Positions 1 through 7,374 of a stretch of 26,465 bases of DNA are shown in pieces. Positions within the stretch are counted from its first letter, which is position 1. Each line of letters begins with the position of its first letter. This DNA comes from GCA-016432345 sp964544105 (lineage in GTDB: Bacteria > Patescibacteriota > Microgenomatia > Levybacterales > UBA12049). Under the pieces are notes generated by a model. That model worked only from the letters and a program-made list of their open reading frames with translations, did not search any database and had not been told where the DNA came from. The position numbers were made by a program, and so were the translations under genes. The stretch is taken from the NCBI GenBank assembly GCA_964544105.1, contig CAZIZQ010000012.1:1-26465 (forward strand). The letters are read 5' to 3'.

Positions 1-614
1 ACTACCTGATTCTTACTCAAAAAGAGAAAAAAGCGTTCACTAGATATTAAAAACTCTGCCAAAAAAGAAATTAAAGAAAAAACACTCAATGACAAAAAGC
101 ATATTCCCCCGTCACGAATACTTCCCTTTTGAAAAAACCTCACAATAAACACAAACAAAACAAAAGACAAAATTATTAATATAATTCCAGACAACAAAAC
201 AGTTAATGTTTTTTTTCCAACTATTGCAAGTAAAAAAAGTCCGAAAGGCAAGGTGCTAAAAAGCGCCACAGAAAAAATATCGCATACTCCGGCTCTTGGT
301 AACTTAGAAATATTCCAATAAAAAAATAAAAATACCCCTGCTCCAATAATTCCACCGCCCAATGAAAGGCCTGGAAAATATGGAAATATAAAAAATACCA
401 AAGGATTTAAAAAACCCATAGAGAAATGGAATAAAACGTATACTAGACGGGCAAAAAATAATCCAATAAAAAACGTTATAAATGCCAAATCGAAGAGATT
501 TACCACTGCCACATGACGTCTTAACAAGACAAAATCGTCGTTTGCTAATGCATAAACTACAAATAATGCAATAAACAAACAAAACATTATAAAAAATAAA
601 GAGAAAATATCCAT
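1..614 (-). CDS. Lgt-like integral membrane protein, C-terminus outside the window
   Basis: An open frame runs from an ATG at 612-614 to the left window edge without a stop (204 codons seen), so the gene is partial. The protein is very hydrophobic with about six membrane segments. Order and motifs recall prolipoprotein diacylglyceryl transferase (Lgt): an N-terminal membrane segment, then LLRRHVAVVNLFDLAF, then FFARLVYVLFH (compare the ARLGYVLF-type segment of Lgt), then PGLSLGGGIIGAGVFLFFYW (compare the GGLxxxGGLIGG segment). The Arg-Gly-Asn catalytic segment expected about 40 residues later is not recognisable; that place reads LFSTLPFGLFLLAIVG. It starts one base after the MFS stop codon, so it is probably the last seen gene of the M1-efp-MFS operon. 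An active Lgt is therefore doubtful; a divergent Lgt-fold protein is the safer reading. Confidence 0.5.
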   Translation of the reverse strand, partial: MDIFSLFFIMFCLFIALFVVYALANDDFVLLRRHVAVVNLFDLAFITFFIGLFFARLVYVLFHFSMGFLNPLVFFIFPYFPGLSLGGGIIGAGVFLFFYWNISKLPRAGVCDIFSVALFSTLPFGLFLLAIVGKKTLTVLLSGIILIILSFVLFVFIVRFFQKGSIRDGGICFLSLSVFSLISFLAEFLISSERFFLFLSKNQV

Positions 615-615
615 A

Positions 616-1827
616 TTATTTTTTTCTATTCCATAAAAAACGGATTATCCCCAAAGTTATAACCATGCCGCCAATACCTGTTAGAACTTTACTAACACCA
701 ATTATATCTGCAATTCCACCAACCATTATTATTGGGATAAATGAGGCCAATCCTACCAAAGCGCTTAAAAGTCCATATACTCTCCCCCGATACTCATCTG
801 TAGTTTGTTCTTGAAGAACAGTATTAGAAGGAACAAAAACAAACGCATTGGCAAATCCGATAATAAAAGCAAAAAAAACAACATAATTTATTGAGGCAAC
901 TTTTGATCCAAATGGCAGTAAAAGAATACTGAATCCAGAGAGAAATATTCCAATCATAGCCATCTTTTCTCGGCTTACAGATTGAAAATAATTACCCAGC
1001 AATAATGCTCCAATAAACATCCCCAGTGCTGCAGGAGTAACAAAAATAAGCGGAAACTGTTCTACATTTATTCCCAATACCTGGGTCCCGTATCCCGGAC
1101 CAACTGTTGCTAAAATTAATGTAATTACTTGCGACATGGCAAGAAGATACATCGCATGATATACATTCTTTGTTTTTGACAAAAGAGAAAAAAGCAATTT
1201 TATTTCGTTGCTAAAAGAAACATTCTGATCGAAAAAAGGTTTTTTTTCCTTTTTTGCTATTGGAACACGGATAAGAAACGAAAAAAATGATGCCGCAAAA
1301 AATAGGAAACCCAATAAAAAAAATATATCCTCTTTGAAAAAGAGATATAATGGCCCGGAAAGGGCATAAGCAGCCAACACCGAACCATATATACCCATAC
1401 CAAATAAGGCATTAGCACTAAGCAATAATTTCCTATCAACAACCACCGGAACAAGTGGTGTTTCAGCTGGAATAAAAAACTGGGTAATAATAGTAATAAG
1501 AATAGTTAAAAAATAAAGTATAAAAATACTAGTATGAAAAAGTGCCAATACAAAAAGCAAAAATGCGCGCAACAAATTAGTCAATATTAAAATCATTTTT
1601 TTGTCTCTTTTATCTACGAAGCTCCCAGCAAAGACACCAAAAAGAATAGCAGGAATAGTAAACGACAATACAATACCGGATACTGCTGTATTAGAATTAG
1701 TTAAATCATATGCCACAACAATGAGAATAAAATTCATCATATTAAAGGCAATTTGCGAGAGTATTTCTGCCATCCAGAGGTTAAAAAATGGGCGGATAGA
1801 TAACACGCGCAGCAACTGATTATTCAT
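616..1827 (-). CDS. MFS transporter, drug/siderophore-exporter type
   Basis: A 403-residue major facilitator superfamily permease of usual length with about 12 membrane segments. The loop between segments 2 and 3 (residues 68-77, GSFVDKRDKK) is the family's motif A in the form G-x3-D-x2-x-x-K. The overall character (N-terminal LLRVLSIRPFFNLWMAEIL, a mid-loop rich in Lys, a C-terminal GRVYGLLSALVGLASFIP segment) matches the MFS_3 group that includes macrolide and enterobactin exporters. It likely exports a small molecule by proton antiport; the substrate cannot be read from the sequence. It lies 11 bases downstream of efp and one base upstream of the Lgt-like gene on the same strand, consistent with one transcript. 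Confidence 0.85.
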   Translation of the reverse strand: MNNQLLRVLSIRPFFNLWMAEILSQIAFNMMNFILIVVAYDLTNSNTAVSGIVLSFTIPAILFGVFAGSFVDKRDKKMILILTNLLRAFLLFVLALFHTSIFILYFLTILITIITQFFIPAETPLVPVVVDRKLLLSANALFGMGIYGSVLAAYALSGPLYLFFKEDIFFLLGFLFFAASFFSFLIRVPIAKKEKKPFFDQNVSFSNEIKLLFSLLSKTKNVYHAMYLLAMSQVITLILATVGPGYGTQVLGINVEQFPLIFVTPAALGMFIGALLLGNYFQSVSREKMAMIGIFLSGFSILLLPFGSKVASINYVVFFAFIIGFANAFVFVPSNTVLQEQTTDEYRGRVYGLLSALVGLASFIPIIMVGGIADIIGVSKVLTGIGGMVITLGIIRFLWNRKK

Positions 1828-1838
1828 AAAGAAATTAT

Positions 1839-2393
1839 TTAGGCTTTCTCGGAGTAAGCTCCAGATCTAGTATCAATGCGGACAACATCACCAACTTTTA
1901 CAAAAAGTGGTACCTTTGTTTTAATATCATTTTCCAAAGTTGCATCTTTGTAAATATTTGATGCAGAATTTCCCTTAATATTTGGCCCTGTATCAGTAAC
2001 TGCAAATTCCATTTTAGGCGGTAAATTAAGAGATAATGGCTCATCTCCTAAAAAGCTTAATGAAAATGTTTCTCCAACTTTCAGAAACTGATGATCAGAA
2101 AATTTTTTAATAGGAACCTGGACTTGTTCATAAGAAACCGGGTCCATAAAATAGAGAAAATCAGCATCTTTATATAAATACTGCATTTCCCTTCTTAAAA
2201 TATGCACTTCGTTTACTTTTGCCCCATTAATAAAACTTTTTTCAACAGTTGCACCGCTTCTGACATTGCGGACTTTCACCTTTATATTAGCGCTGCCTCT
2301 TCCCATCTTAATATGCTCATAGGAAAGGACTTGAAGAAGATTTCCCTGCTCCTCAAAAATTGTGCCGCTACGAAGCTCTGTTACCGAAACCAT
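1839..2393 (-). CDS. efp: Translation elongation factor P
   Basis: A 184-residue protein with the full EF-P layout: N-terminal KOW-like domain (1-65), central OB domain (about 70-125) and C-terminal OB domain ending in the signature VKVGDVVRIDTRSGAY. EF-P binds the ribosome between P and E sites and relieves stalling at polyproline. The loop that reaches the peptidyl-transferase centre reads HIKMGRGSAN, so the tip residue is Arg32, as in the EF-P type rhamnosylated by EarP, and the usual Pro at position 30 is Met. No modifying enzyme is in the window. It sits between the M1 aminopeptidase (20 bases upstream) and the MFS gene on the same strand. A polyproline client is nearby in the proline-rich ORF at 5198-5401. 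Confidence 0.97.
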   Translation of the reverse strand: MVSVTELRSGTIFEEQGNLLQVLSYEHIKMGRGSANIKVKVRNVRSGATVEKSFINGAKVNEVHILRREMQYLYKDADFLYFMDPVSYEQVQVPIKKFSDHQFLKVGETFSLSFLGDEPLSLNLPPKMEFAVTDTGPNIKGNSASNIYKDATLENDIKTKVPLFVKVGDVVRIDTRSGAYSEKA

Positions 2394-2413
2394 ATCCCGT
2401 AATTGTAGCAGTT

Positions 2414-4966
2414 TTATGTATTCCTTACAAGAAATCGGTCTATTTTCTCCTTATCTCTGGTAATCCATGCTGCATTCGATCGTATTTGTTCTAGAGATTG
2501 GGCAATAGTTCGCCTAGCCTCTGGCACTGGATTTTCAAGCACAAAAGATTCCATCTCGTCTGCATCTTCATTCTTTGTAAAATCGCCTGCAGCAGCAAAC
2601 ACTCTGGTAAAATAATGTCCACCGGCATAGCGTTTTTTTAATAACTCCCAATGTTTTTTTACATAATCCCATGCAAGGTAACGGCCATGTGGATTATGCC
2701 AAACGGAGGCGATTATATGAAGTGAATTTTGATGACGAACATGCTTTGAAAGAGAAAAATCAAGTGTTTTTGACAGTATAGTCGTGTCAGTAAAAAACCC
2801 CAGAGATCTGCCAATCCTATCTTTTTCTTGGCTGTTATCTTCTTCTTTATATTGGGTAACAAGTTTTTCAAACACATCATTTCCGCCATTTTTTGCAACT
2901 AAAAAATACACAACTGCCCGTAAATCTGGATCGAGATTTTTTTGTGTAAAAAGTTCTTTTGCTTTTTCGATAGTTGGCAAATGACCAAAGGAACCAAGCC
3001 GTAGAAGCACAAGACTCCGTAACAAACTATCGGTGTGTTTTTCACCACTCCTCTTTTCCCAGCCAATTTTCCCAGCAATCCCGGTAAAAATGGATTGACC
3101 AAAATTTGCAAAAGAGTGAGACATTTTTTCAAGTGCCAACAAATTATCTACTATATCAAGCCGGGCAGAAATCTCTGCCCATACTATATAATCTGTCTCT
3201 TGCTTAAAGCTTTCGATAAGCTCAAGAGCGAGGATGGTCGGAGAATTACCAGACTGCGCAAGATCAAAACTATCTCTTATCAACCCCAATCTATCAACTG
3301 CAGGCAGTTTATTCTCCTGTATAGCCCGCTCCAGTTTTAAAAGAAGTGTATGAGGGTAATCAACCCTGAAAAAACTTGCTTCCCCTGCATTCAACTTTAT
3401 CCATTCACCGTCCTTTGGTTTTGGTATGTTTATAGTTTTGAGATTTAACATATAGTTTTGAGTTTTGGTTTTTTGGTTTTGAGTTATTATCGGAATAGAC
3501 CAAACTGTATTATCTCTTGCTTCTTTTTTTGAGATGGGACTTGAAAAAAATCTTCTCTGTGTTAGTTTAAGTTTTGTTTTTTGTTCTACAACAGTAATAA
3601 TGGGATGACCTGCTTTTGATGTCCAATTTTTCATGACCGATTTGACTGGCTTACCAGACACTTCTTCAAACGCTTCCCATAAATCTTCTGTTTTTGCATT
3701 TGCATACGCATGTTTTTTTAAGTAGTGCTGAATGCCTTTCTGAAAATCCTCCTCTCCTAAATATTGCCACAGCATGCGAAGCACCGACGCTCCCTTAGAG
3801 TACGAAACCGTATCAAAAATCTCGTTAATTTCTGCCGGGTGACCAACCGCAACCTCAATTGGATGCGTGTTTTTTAACGAATCAAGCTGGAAAGCCATAC
3901 TGGCCTCTATACTTATAAACTGTTTCCATATATCCCACTGGGGGAAAATATGATCAACGGCAAAGTACTCAATAAACGAAGCAAATCCTTCATTAAGCCA
4001 CAAGTGTGTCCACCATTCCATAGTTACCAAATTGCCAAACCACTGGTGTGCTAACTCGTGTGCGATAACTAACGCTACCCATTGTTTATTGCTAGTCGAA
4101 GTCCGCCCTTCGTCAACAAGAAGTGTCGATTCCCGATAGGTTACCGCGCCCCAATTTTCCATTGCTCCTGCGGCAAAATCCGGAATTGCAATTAAATCAA
4201 GTGTTGGAAGTGGATACGGAATAGCAAAATAATTATTGTAAAATTCCAAGCACTTTATTGCCACATCAAGCGCAAATTTTGCCTGCTGCTTTTTACCATA
4301 GGTTGTAAAAACCCTAACTAAAACACCATCCTTTGTCTTACCTTCAATATGCTCAAACTCTCCCACAATGTAAGCCAAAAGGTAAGTCGACATTTTTGGA
4401 GTTTCGGCAAATTCAACTATTTTATACCCCTCTTCTGCTTCTGATATTTTTGATTCAATGGTGTTTGAAATCGCAATCATATGAGACGGGATCAAAAGTG
4501 ACATCTCAAAAATTGCTTTTTGGGCCGGCTCGTCAAAACAAGGAAATGCCCGCCTGGCATCGGTAGATTCAAATTGTGTAGTTGTTACATGCTTTAATTG
4601 TCCTTCATGCTGGTAGCTGCTTCTGTAGTATCCTCGCATCTTTTCTGTTATTACTCCTGTAAAAGTAAGTTTTAACTGACATTTTCCTTTCTGCAGAGTA
4701 TTAGAAAAATGTAATGTTGCAGTTTCTGCTCTGACATCGTAGCTAACCGAAGCATTGACAATATAATTTTCTTGGATACATTCTGCTTCAGTTATATCAA
4801 GTTCTGCTGCATGCAGAATAATCTCTTTTACTGATCTATCTAGGGCAATTTCAATAATTTCCGACCCGGCAAAGGTAAAATTTTGGAGGTCTGGTTTTAT
4901 GGATATTTTATATCGATGAGGTTTTATGTGTTGGGGTAAATGAATATGTTTTTTTTTATTAATCAT
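2414..4966 (-). CDS. M1-family zinc aminopeptidase with ERAP1-like C-terminal domain
   Basis: An 850-residue aminopeptidase that removes N-terminal residues from peptides, probably in the cytoplasm because no signal peptide is visible. Order: N-terminal beta domain (about 10-200), then the exopeptidase motif GAMEN at 267-271, zinc site HELAH at 303-307 (His303, Glu304, His307) with the third ligand in NEGF (Glu326), the SYSKGASVLRML segment carrying the likely catalytic Tyr, and a helical ERAP1_C-like half from about 530. Length and domain order match the puromycin-sensitive/ERAP group rather than E. coli PepN. A simple-sequence stretch at about 3431-3487 encodes a low-complexity linker (QNQKTKTQNYMLNLKTINIP). 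The ATG at 4964-4966 is the first start; it heads the minus-strand run M1-efp-MFS-Lgt-like. Confidence 0.95.
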   Translation of the reverse strand: MINKKKHIHLPQHIKPHRYKISIKPDLQNFTFAGSEIIEIALDRSVKEIILHAAELDITEAECIQENYIVNASVSYDVRAETATLHFSNTLQKGKCQLKLTFTGVITEKMRGYYRSSYQHEGQLKHVTTTQFESTDARRAFPCFDEPAQKAIFEMSLLIPSHMIAISNTIESKISEAEEGYKIVEFAETPKMSTYLLAYIVGEFEHIEGKTKDGVLVRVFTTYGKKQQAKFALDVAIKCLEFYNNYFAIPYPLPTLDLIAIPDFAAGAMENWGAVTYRESTLLVDEGRTSTSNKQWVALVIAHELAHQWFGNLVTMEWWTHLWLNEGFASFIEYFAVDHIFPQWDIWKQFISIEASMAFQLDSLKNTHPIEVAVGHPAEINEIFDTVSYSKGASVLRMLWQYLGEEDFQKGIQHYLKKHAYANAKTEDLWEAFEEVSGKPVKSVMKNWTSKAGHPIITVVEQKTKLKLTQRRFFSSPISKKEARDNTVWSIPIITQNQKTKTQNYMLNLKTINIPKPKDGEWIKLNAGEASFFRVDYPHTLLLKLERAIQENKLPAVDRLGLIRDSFDLAQSGNSPTILALELIESFKQETDYIVWAEISARLDIVDNLLALEKMSHSFANFGQSIFTGIAGKIGWEKRSGEKHTDSLLRSLVLLRLGSFGHLPTIEKAKELFTQKNLDPDLRAVVYFLVAKNGGNDVFEKLVTQYKEEDNSQEKDRIGRSLGFFTDTTILSKTLDFSLSKHVRHQNSLHIIASVWHNPHGRYLAWDYVKKHWELLKKRYAGGHYFTRVFAAAGDFTKNEDADEMESFVLENPVPEARRTIAQSLEQIRSNAAWITRDKEKIDRFLVRNT

Positions 4967-4991
4967 CAGAAAAACGAAGACTTTATCTTAT

Positions 4992-5020
4992 TTGTAACAG
5001 GGCAAAGGAAAGTATATAAT
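4992..5020 (+). promoter_or_regulatory. Sigma70-type promoter of tRNA-Leu
   Basis: TTGTAA at 4992-4997, a 17-base spacer and TATAAT at 5015-5020. Predicted start near 5027, about 26 bases before the tRNA. It lies in the gap between the M1 aminopeptidase start (opposite strand) and the tRNA. Confidence 0.65.
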
Positions 5021-5052
5021 ATAATGGCGTAAAAATCAAAGGCAAAAATCTT

Positions 5053-5136
5053 ACCGAGGTGGCGGAACTGGCAGACGCGCACGCCTCAAGAGCGTGTGAT
5101 CGTAAGATCATAAGGGTTCGATTCCCTTCCTCGGTA
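5053..5136 (+). tRNA. tRNA-Leu (anticodon CAA)
   Basis: An 84-base class II tRNA. Acceptor stem ACCGAGG (5053-5059) pairs with CCTCGGT (5129-5135), with discriminator A at 5136. The anticodon stem CACGC/GCGTG encloses loop CTCAAGA, giving anticodon CAA (codon UUG). The long variable arm GATC-GTAA-GATC is typical of leucine, and the T arm is AAGGG-TTCGATT-CCCTT. The 3' CCA is not encoded (CAA follows the discriminator), so it must be added by a nucleotidyltransferase. Confidence 0.97.
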
Positions 5137-5143
5137 CAAAGCC

Positions 5144-5190
5144 AAACTCTACCAATAAAGCAAAGCTAAACTGGTAGAGTTTTTCTATTT
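5144..5190 (+). terminator. Rho-independent terminator after tRNA-Leu
   Basis: An 11-bp perfect stem, AAACTCTACCA (5144-5154) with TGGTAGAGTTT (5172-5182), with a 17-base loop, running straight into a T-rich stretch (TTTCTATTT). It starts 7 bases after the tRNA. In the other direction there is no good T tract, so it acts mainly on the plus strand. Confidence 0.8.
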
Positions 5191-5197
5191 CCTATTA

Positions 5198-5401
5198 TTA
5201 CTGTTGACCGCCAATTACCGGTGCCTGTGGAACCTGCTCACCTACTCCATTACTTTGGCCGCCTACTGGTGCTGCCGGAGGAGGAGTTGGCACAACTGGC
5301 TCTACTGGTTGCACTGGCTGTACTGGTTCTGGTTGTGCTGCTGGTGGCATTCCTGCCGGGGCTCCACCTGGCACTACTGGTTGTTGTCCATTATTATCCA
5401 T
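5198..5401 (-). CDS. Small proline/glutamine/valine-rich protein of unknown function
   Basis: A 67-residue low-complexity protein (about a quarter Pro, with PVQPVQPVEPVVP repeats and a PTPPPAAP run); no membrane segment or signal peptide. I do not recognise a family. The ATG at 5399-5401 is preferred over the GTG at 5411-5413 because a near-perfect Shine-Dalgarno, GGGAGGTGA, lies 8 bases before the ATG but overlaps the GTG. Such a strong site is rare among the genes here and supports real translation. It follows dnaB by about 55 bases on the same strand, separated by a GC-rich inverted repeat. It could be a disordered tail or linker protein; its short polyproline run would be a natural EF-P client. 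Confidence 0.55.
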   Translation of the reverse strand: MDNNGQQPVVPGGAPAGMPPAAQPEPVQPVQPVEPVVPTPPPAAPVGGQSNGVGEQVPQAPVIGGQQ

Positions 5402-5422
5402 AATACTACTCACCTCCCTTCG

Positions 5423-5448
5423 CCCTCCAAAGCTTTAGCGTCGGAGGG
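5423..5448. repeat. GC-rich palindromic element between dnaB and the Pro-rich ORF
   Basis: CCCTCC (5423-5428) and GGAGGG (5443-5448) are inverted around a spacer that itself contains the palindrome AAAGCTTT (5429-5436). On the plus strand TTTTC follows; on the minus strand, the direction of dnaB, there is no T tract, so it is not an obvious dnaB terminator. It may be a copy of a small dispersed palindromic repeat. Confidence 0.5.
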
Positions 5449-5455
5449 TTTTCAT

Positions 5456-6004
5456 CTATTCTGATCTTCTTTTCTCTGCGCTATAAAATCTTATCCTATC
5501 TCCACGAAAAAGTAAATCCACTTCCCCTGTCGGGCCATTCCTATGTTTGGCAATCAATAGTTTCATCGGCATTGTTTGAGCTACCATGTCATCCAACCGA
5601 TACAAAAACATAACTACATCAGCATCCTGTTCAATTGCTCCAGATTCACGTAAATCTGCCAATTGTGGTTTTTTCTCTCCCCTATGCTCAACCGCACGAG
5701 AAAGCTGTGATAATGCCAGAATAGGAATCTTTAACTCTCTTGCTAAATTCTTCAGATTCTGTGAAACAATTGAAACCTCCTGTACCCGACTATCATAGCG
5801 TCTTCCAGGATCAACAAGCTGTAAATAATCAACAATTAGCAGCTTTACTTTATGTTCAAGCTGCAACCTACGGGCCTTAGTTCGCATCTCGTTTATCGTT
5901 ATACCCGGAGTATCGTCAATGTGGATTGGCGCATCGGCCAAAGAGCCCATCGCCTCTGATAACCTGCCAAAGTCCATTTCTGAAAGCCTGCCGGTTTTAA
6001 GCAT
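5456..6004 (-). CDS. dnaB: Replicative DNA helicase DnaB, C-terminal fragment (frame-shifted part)
   Basis: A 182-residue frame beginning at the ATG at 6002-6004 (a TTG at 6020-6022 is an alternative). It continues the DnaB RecA-fold domain exactly where the upstream frame stops: LKTGRLSEMDFGRLSEAMG, then DDTPGI, Walker B LLIVDYLQL, the ALSQLSR sensor segment, RESGAIEQDADVVMFLYR and the arginine-finger region AKHRNGPTGEVDLLF. Alone it lacks Walker A and the N-terminal primase-binding domain, so it cannot be a helicase. It overlaps the N-terminal fragment by 8 bases in another frame. Either dnaB carries a deletion (or a sequencing error), or the two halves are joined by ribosomal frameshifting or act as a split protein. 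Confidence 0.85.
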   Translation of the reverse strand: MLKTGRLSEMDFGRLSEAMGSLADAPIHIDDTPGITINEMRTKARRLQLEHKVKLLIVDYLQLVDPGRRYDSRVQEVSIVSQNLKNLARELKIPILALSQLSRAVEHRGEKKPQLADLRESGAIEQDADVVMFLYRLDDMVAQTMPMKLLIAKHRNGPTGEVDLLFRGDRIRFYSAEKRRSE

Positions 6005-6767
6005 CAACGTCTGCCTGACCAACTAAAAGCCGGTCAACTAATTCTTCCTGACTCATTTCCAAAGAAAAAATACCAACAGGCATTTTTTCTCCAATTGCCA
6101 CATGCTGGGCAATATTTACTGCCATTGCTGTTTTTCCCTGCCCAGGACGGGCTGCTAAAATAAGTAAGTTTGCCTCCTGCATACCGGAGAGCATATTGTC
6201 CAAATCGATAAACCCTGTTCTAACACCCCTAAGCCCATGTCCGCTTTTGTGCATTTCATCAATCTTGTCAAAACTAGCAGCCAGTGCATGCTTGATATGA
6301 GAAAATCCTTTACGAACATGCCCCTGGGATATGGAAAAAACAGAAGATTCTGCTCGGTCAAGCATAACTTGAATTTCTTTGTCTGTTTGATACCCCATTT
6401 CTACAATTTCTGAAGCGGCACTAATAAGCATTCGCTTTGTAGCAGCTTCTTTAATAAGCCCGGCATAATGCTCGACATTTGCGGCAGATGGCACAACATT
6501 TACTAATTCTGTAAGGTAGGCAGAGTCAATTTTGTCATGCACTTTTTTCTTTTTGAAAGTAGAAGTTAAGGTTACAATATCAATAGGTTTACGTTTCTCA
6601 TAAAGCTCAAGCATTGCTTCATAGATAATTGCATGTACACCATTATAAAAATCTTCAGGTTTTAGCATTTCAGACACAACATTAATCGCGTCCTTATCAA
6701 GTAACAACGCGCCTAGCACGCTTTGTTCCGCTTCTTCGTTATGTGGAGAAACCCGCAGGGTAGCCAT
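5997..6767 (-). CDS. dnaB: Replicative DNA helicase DnaB, N-terminal fragment (interrupted by frameshift)
   Basis: 256 residues covering the DnaB N-terminal domain (HNEEAEQSVLGALLLD at 9-24), the linker helix region and the first part of the RecA-fold motor: Walker A GQGKT at 209-213 and catalytic Glu237 in FSLEMS. The frame ends at TAA right after VGQADVDA, where family members normally go on with two more residues and then LKTG or LRTG. Rejoining to the next frame gives about 440 residues, close to the usual length, with about two residues missing at the junction. The break falls between Walker A and Walker B, so neither half can hydrolyse ATP alone. The MBL-like gene ends 16 bases upstream on the same strand; no Shine-Dalgarno is seen. 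Confidence 0.88.
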   Translation of the reverse strand: MATLRVSPHNEEAEQSVLGALLLDKDAINVVSEMLKPEDFYNGVHAIIYEAMLELYEKRKPIDIVTLTSTFKKKKVHDKIDSAYLTELVNVVPSAANVEHYAGLIKEAATKRMLISAASEIVEMGYQTDKEIQVMLDRAESSVFSISQGHVRKGFSHIKHALAASFDKIDEMHKSGHGLRGVRTGFIDLDNMLSGMQEANLLILAARPGQGKTAMAVNIAQHVAIGEKMPVGIFSLEMSQEELVDRLLVGQADVDA

Positions 6768-6783
6768 AAAAAATAAAAATGAA

Positions 6784-7281
6784 TTATTGTAGCAGTATCG
6801 TTTCCATCTTCTCTGGTAATTTATCTCTTGTTATAGAATATTTCGAAACCTTTATCTCACCATCTGCTTTTTCACCATACAAAATAACTACACGAGGCTC
6901 CAATGTTGCAATTAGAGACAAATCAACTTTCTCAGATACAGAAAGTACCAATATGTGCTCTCCGTTTAAGATATCACGCAATCCCTCTATAGAATCTGTC
7001 GTTGCAAAGCCAATAGACATTCCATCAACAAACAATTTATATGCAAAATACTTACCGCTTTTTATACCGGAAATTTTTATGCCACCCACCTCGTATTCGC
7101 CGCTTCCCCTAATATATACCCTCCACTCTTCAACTCTTGATGTGTCAGGATCTACATTTGGAAATACTAATATAGCATCGGAGGATATTTTTCCTTTAAT
7201 GCCCATATCTGGATCCAACACAACTCCAGCCCGTTTCCCTTTAATTTTTAACGAAGATTTTGATAAAGGAATAATTTCCAT
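6784..7281 (-). CDS. Degenerate metallo-beta-lactamase-fold protein
   Basis: 165 residues from an ATG at 7279-7281 with AGGA 8 bases upstream; an upstream in-frame TTG at 7317 is less likely because it adds 12 residues before the family-like start MEIIPLSKSSLKIKGKRAGVV. The layout (start strand, LDPD, GSGEYEVGGIKISGI at 59-73, LEPRVVILYG near 128, closing LPEKMETILLQ) is that of the short MBL-fold proteins common in CPR genomes, related to Lactamase_B_3/UPF0173. The metal-binding HxHxDH loop is absent; that region (about 40-48) reads FPNVDPDTS. It therefore probably lacks hydrolase activity and may be structural or regulatory. It lies 16 bases upstream of dnaB, divergent from the 7375 gene. 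Confidence 0.65.
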   Translation of the reverse strand: MEIIPLSKSSLKIKGKRAGVVLDPDMGIKGKISSDAILVFPNVDPDTSRVEEWRVYIRGSGEYEVGGIKISGIKSGKYFAYKLFVDGMSIGFATTDSIEGLRDILNGEHILVLSVSEKVDLSLIATLEPRVVILYGEKADGEIKVSKYSITRDKLPEKMETILLQ

Positions 7282-7310
7282 ATCGATAATCCTAACATAG
7301 GCATTTTTTC

Positions 7311-7339
7311 TTGACAAGGGGAGAATTATACTCTATCAT
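7311..7339 (+). promoter_or_regulatory. Consensus-like sigma70 promoter for the 7375 gene
   Basis: Perfect -35 TTGACA at 7311-7316, a 17-base spacer and TATCAT at 7334-7339. The predicted start near 7346 leaves about 29 bases of leader before the ATG at 7375. It lies in the divergent gap with the MBL-like gene. Confidence 0.75.
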
Positions 7340-7374
7340 AAAAATCTGCTCGGTTCCTACTAACTCTATTTATC

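Noticed and set aside
304..582. 92-residue minus-strand ORF
   Set aside because: It is a Cys/Phe-rich shadow in another frame of the Lgt-like gene, whose frame is open from 614 to the window edge with coherent membrane segments and Lgt-like motifs.
5997..6022. prfB-like programmed +1 frameshift in dnaB
   Set aside because: The shift site is GCT-TAA with no upstream Shine-Dalgarno-like stimulator, and the Ala tRNA would have to re-pair on CTT; a deletion or sequence error is simpler. Kept open in the findings.
7282..7317. TTG start for the MBL-like protein
   Set aside because: The ATG at 7281 has AGGA at good distance and matches the family start; the TTG adds 12 unrelated residues and overlaps the opposite promoter.
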